A stretch of DNA of 64,000 bases from positions 20,001 through 84,000 of the forward strand of contig JAWQUS010000011.1 of NCBI GenBank assembly GCA_036365455.1. Reading direction: 5' to 3'. The notes under the pieces are model-generated. The model searched no databases. It was not told where the DNA came from and was given only the letters and a program-made list of their open reading frames with translations. Source of the DNA: Macrosoma leucophasiata (taxonomy: Eukaryota; Arthropoda; Insecta; Lepidoptera; Hedylidae). How positions within the stretch are numbered: the first letter of the stretch is position 1; each line of letters starts with the position of its first letter. Positions 61,101 to 64,000 of the stretch are shown piece by piece. Made by a program: the position numbers and the translations under genes.

Positions 61101-61505
61101 TTTGGTAGCCTTTTAGAAATCAGGCGGGAGGTCGAAGTGTTCATTCATTGTAGTATTATTACATATTCGTTGCCTTCGAGTCGGACCGTTCTCCACGCGA
61201 ACGGGAGGCATGGTACCGTACCGATCGAATAACTTTAGGAGAACCGTCGGAGGTGAGAGATGTATAAGACGGGCCTCGTCTGCAGGAGCGTGATGGAGGC
61301 GGCGCGGGACGGCGTGAAGCGCGCGCTGGCCGCCGGCGCGCGCAGCCCCGTGCTCCTGTTGCAGCCCGCCGGCGGCACCGGTGGCACCGGGGGCACGGGT
61401 GGCACCGGGGGCACGGGTGGCACCGGCGGCGCGAGTGGCGCGCCGCCCCGCTGGCCGCGCCGCAACCTCGTGGCGCTGCTGGGCGCGCTCGAGACGCTCT
61501 ACGTT
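58118..61505 (+). CDS. Host M17 aminopeptidase-family gene, N-terminal exons 1-3 (partial)
   Basis: Exon 1 58118-58342 (ATG, 75 codons, donor GTATCA), exon 2 59165-59256 (acceptor GTGTTGCAG, donor GTGAGA), exon 3 61286-61505 (acceptor GTCTGCAG, donor GTGAGT). Phases 0, 2 and 0 join without a break. Segments: WRVHGVRVCVARG and HDALVVTLVDGE in exon 1; LVLAPTGPLTPYDDV in exon 2; SVMEAARDGVKRAL, SPVLLLQP and LVALLGALETLYV in exon 3, with a Gly-Thr repeat between. The APTG-x-L-x-x-YDDV and LLGALETLYV wording matches my knowledge of the N-terminal part of W07G4.4-like M17 leucyl aminopeptidases (Drosophila granny-smith type). The catalytic metal-binding exons must lie beyond this window or are displaced by the LINE at the right edge. 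Coding GC is very high compared with its surroundings. Confidence 0.6.
58368..58757. repeat. Tandem partial copies of exon 1 in intron 1
   Basis: After exon 1, three GC-rich units (about 58358-58500, 58500-58640, 58640-58757) repeat the exon 1 core GAGGAGGGCGAG ... GCGCACGACGCGCTCGTGGT ... CTGGTGGACGGCGAGGAGCC. Units differ by small indels in the G-runs. They lack a proper acceptor site and so are unlikely to be exons. Confidence 0.85.
59279..61000. repeat. Exon-2-derived minisatellite, 14 units of 127 or 119 bp
   Basis: Unit starts (GACGAGCGTGTGGGCGAGTG) fall at 59279, 59406, 59533, 59660, 59787, 59906, 60033, 60160, 60279, 60406, 60533, 60660, 60787 and 60914. Two units (59787, 60160) lack one GCGAGTGG step, so 59533-60279 is a 373-bp higher-order unit present twice. 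All units but the last contain the 3' two-thirds of exon 2 plus its GTGAGA donor and 20-odd bases of intron. No polypyrimidine tract or acceptor precedes the copies. The last unit is decayed (61000). Confidence 0.93.
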
Positions 61506-62379
61506 GTGAGTTCTCGATACTTGCCTAGTGAGAGTTGCCCACTGTTGTCGATTACGCATCATTTGTCTTCGTTCTGTACCGAAGTCCTGCAAAGACGACG
61601 ATGATGTTTCGCCTTTTTTCTATCGAGAGAGTGGCGGACGAGCGTGCGGTTCGCGTTGATAGTAAACAGAAAAATACTGCAGCCCATAAACGTCTACAAA
61701 AAAAATCGATTCAGATTCTTAAGACTCGAGTCTCTCTGCCGAAAATAACCGGGCCGTATTTTCCATTGGTGATGGGCGATTGTTTATGAAAGATACAATC
61801 GAATTATTTAAATGTCTTTGTAAGTAGTATTCGAATAGTCATTCGTCATTCGAATGTTTTTTTTTTTCATTTAAATGAATTCGAATTCGGCTGTATCCCA
61901 TGTGGCCCGGTGCCGGGCCAAGTCACCGGGCCAGATGGGATACAGCCGAAATTTCGGTATTTGATTTTTTTTTTCATTCGAATGACTTCGGTATTCGAAT
62001 GTTTTTTTTTATTCGAAAGGAGATGTTTCAATTTGGGATATAGCTTGTGCATGTACCAAAAAAAGGAGAAAAATATGTTCATTTCAGGAAAAATAATAAT
62101 TTGTAATTTTTTATCTAGATCGCTTAGTACGAAAATAAAATAGTTTTGAAATATTGCTATATAATACAACAAGATGGCGGCGTCTTGAATGACAGAATGT
62201 ATACCTACGTTCAAAAATCGAATCAAACGGCACGGTACTCACTAACTTAAAAATGGATAAATGATAAATGGATCCATTGACGTTTGCAGAGTACTACAAT
62301 ATATGTACCTACAGCTTTTTAATAAACAATGTTTTTAACTGAGCATTTATAAAACAAAAAAATATATATAATACTGTAA
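61506..62379. other. AT-rich intron-like sequence with a palindrome
   Basis: Follows the exon 3 donor. No coding exon found. Contains a nearly perfect inverted repeat (61888-61948) set among ATTCGAAT-rich sequence, and otherwise featureless AT-rich DNA. Confidence 0.5.
61888..61948. repeat. 25-bp inverted repeat, one mismatch
   Basis: CGGCTGTATCCCATGTGGCC (from 61888) is inverted at GGCCAGATGGGATACAGCCG (to 61948), with an 11-nt loop. It is flanked by ATTCGAAT motifs and could be a MITE core. Confidence 0.85.
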
Positions 62380-64000
62380 AATTATGATGCAATTACGGGA
62401 CGAAGCTCTAAAGCAGTATCATAACAAGAAATCAATTAGCAAGAAAGAATATTACAAGAGTTTAAAAACAACAGTTCATCAAGCGCTTTAAAAGATTGTG
62501 GAATAACATTAGAAATACATTATTACCTCAAAATAATATCGAGATATCACCAAATTTTAATGATCCTAATATAATTAATCTACATTTCCTAAATTTACCG
62601 TTTCCTAGTGTTCAGTAGTGCTATTTTTCACATACAGCCAATTGATGTTAATAATTTGCTTAAAATTATTCATAGTCTGAAGTCCAATGCTGAAGGTCAT
62701 GATGGTATTAGGTTGGACATGTTGATGTTGACTCTTCCCTGCACCTTAAACGTTATACATAATTTAATCAATATGTCTATCTGTACATCAACTTTTCCTG
62801 ACACCTGGAAAGTTGCATGTGTGCAACCACTGCCTAAATGTCCTAGTCCTACTGAACTGAGTGACCTTCGACCTATCAGCATTTTATCATGTCTGTCAAA
62901 AATAGTGGAAAAAGTAATCTGCAAGCAATTAACAGACTACATTGACCAAAATAATATTCTGCCCGAGGTACAGTCAGGATTTAGGAAGGGTAGAATTGAT
63001 TTCTAAGAAGTACAGTTACGGCATTACTTGATGTTACTGACAATATTTTTAGAGCAATGGATAAAGGAAAATGTACCATATTAGTGCTTTTGGACTTCTC
63101 TAGAGCATTTGACTCCATAGAAATTAAGTTACTTTTGTCAAAGTTGAAGTATTATGGGTTTGACTCAGAACATTGAAGTGGTTTGATAGTTACCTTAGTA
63201 ATCGGTATCACATTTGCACGAGTTTTACATATAAAACTCGTGCAAACTGATGGTTTTATCAAAAAATCTGACATGTTGGCTTGTAATCGTGGTGTACCAC
63301 AGGGTTCAAATATTGGACCAATTCTATATAACCTGTATTCTGCAGACATAATAAATTGCATTAAGCACTGTAAATTTCACATATATGCTGATGATACTCA
63401 AATATATTTATCGTGTAAACCTGCTGATATTGGTAATGCTATAAACAAAATTAATGAAGACCTTCTCAGGATAGAACATTGGTCTAAAACAAATAGCTTA
63501 CAACTTAATCCTGCTAAGACAAAGTACCTTATCTTTGGAAACAAACACCAACTTACTTGCATAAATCCTCAGGTGAATGTGTTTCTAATGGGTCAAACCA
63601 TCGTGAGAGTCAGTGAAGCACGAAACTTGGGCCTGTATATGGATTGCGGCTTACGTTTTGAAAAGTATATAGCTAACTGCATACGCACCTGCTTTTATAA
63701 ACTAAAATTATTGTACAGAATAAGACCATACTTAAAAGTTAATCTTCGCATTCAATTGGTGTAACATATTGTTCTATCTAAACTCAACTACATGGATCCA
63801 GTATTTGGCCCTAGTTTGTTGGCAAGAACTCAAAAACTGATCCAACGTGTACAGAATGCCTGTGCCCGATTTTGCTTTGGTATTCCACCTAGAGCCCATG
63901 TGAGTCCTTACTTAAATAAGTATAGTTTACTCAAAATAAAAACATCGTCGTAAACTGCACCTTGCTTCTTTGTTATTTGGTGTAATAAAACATATGGCAC
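62380..64000 (+). pseudogene. LINE reverse transcriptase, frameshifted, running off the window end
   Basis: A pre-RT linker (62386-62600) is followed by RT pieces in different frames. 62608-63006 contains KSNAEGHDGIRLDM, VQPLPK, LRPISILSCLSKIVEK and QSGFRKGR. 63007-63180 contains LLDFSRAFDSIE-like wording with stops. 63270-63764 contains CNRGVPQGSNIGPILYN and the active-site box IYADDTQIYL. Further C-terminal wording continues to 64000. A third LINE type in this window, CR1/Jockey-like. The 5' end with endonuclease is missing. Confidence 0.75.

Overview
The window is insect genomic DNA, most likely from a moth or butterfly. Five blocks of the TTAGG-type telomere repeat (CCTAA on this strand) lie between 5.8 and 32.1 kb. 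They are interrupted by non-LTR retrotransposons whose poly(A) tails abut CCTAA, the arrangement known for the TRAS/SART telomere-specific families of Lepidoptera. Later regions hold a Helitron ending CAGCTAG, a GTCT-rich interspersed repeat, hAT-type MITEs and tRNA-derived repeats of kinds common in Lepidoptera. CCTAA reads 5'->3' inward from a left chromosome end, so position 1 is probably the telomeric side and position 64000 the internal side. No BLAST, profile or structure search could be run; every family call comes from reading motifs.

Region 1 (1-32130), telomere/subtelomere. One near-complete element (1-5842), two 5'-truncated but well-preserved elements (5986-9327, 9391-13767), a decayed one (15061-18892), a fragment (24193-25285) and one long but nonsense-mutated element (25286-32114) all point rightward and belong to one superfamily. 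Their ORF1 has three CCHC knuckles; ORF2 has APE endonuclease, reverse transcriptase, RNase H and a C-terminal CxC...HxxxxC finger. A short GC-rich fragment of an oppositely oriented, SART-like element sits at 13786-14578. It is followed by telomere repeats that grade into a homogenised 15-bp XhoI-site-containing variant array. A CR1/Jockey-type element (18893 to about 23.5 kb, minus strand) has inserted into the decayed copy. A 48-bp-armed perfect palindrome lies at 24091-24192. The four elements with an intact 3' end carry a stem-loop just before the poly(A), with different bases in the stem but preserved pairing.

Region 2 (33.4-44.3 kb), a bracovirus-like island. Three protein tyrosine phosphatases, three I-kappa-B-like ankyrin genes and two copies of an unrecognised two-exon gene are packed together. 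PTP plus small ankyrin families are the hallmark cargo of braconid-wasp bracoviruses, so I read this as wasp/bracovirus DNA integrated in a lepidopteran subtelomere. One PTP keeps all catalytic residues, one has lost the catalytic histidine and arginine, and one is a pseudogene. Of the ankyrin genes, one is intact, one has a stop codon and one is half-deleted. The ankyrin plus convergent two-exon gene unit has been duplicated (about 39.6-42.25 and 42.5-44.28 kb). Two inverted copies of a tRNA-Thr-like repeat lie inside the island, one of them within an intron.

Region 3 (44.3-58 kb) is repeat-dense host DNA: head-to-head LTR-like arms, a TIR-bounded unit, a (GCGT)n microsatellite, a degenerate LINE with a Baculo_FP-like ORF1, an internally deleted CR1 copy, a GTCT-rich repeat and a hAT-type MITE.

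Region 4 (58.1-61.5 kb) holds the first three exons of a host gene that splice in perfect phase and look like an M17 leucyl-aminopeptidase-family protein (W07G4.4 type). Exon 1 and exon 2 have each been amplified into GC-rich tandem repeats in the following intron; the exon 2 array has 14 nearly identical units of about 127 bp, 13 of them carrying the exon's GTGAGA donor. The window ends in a degenerate rightward LINE reverse transcriptase that runs off the edge.
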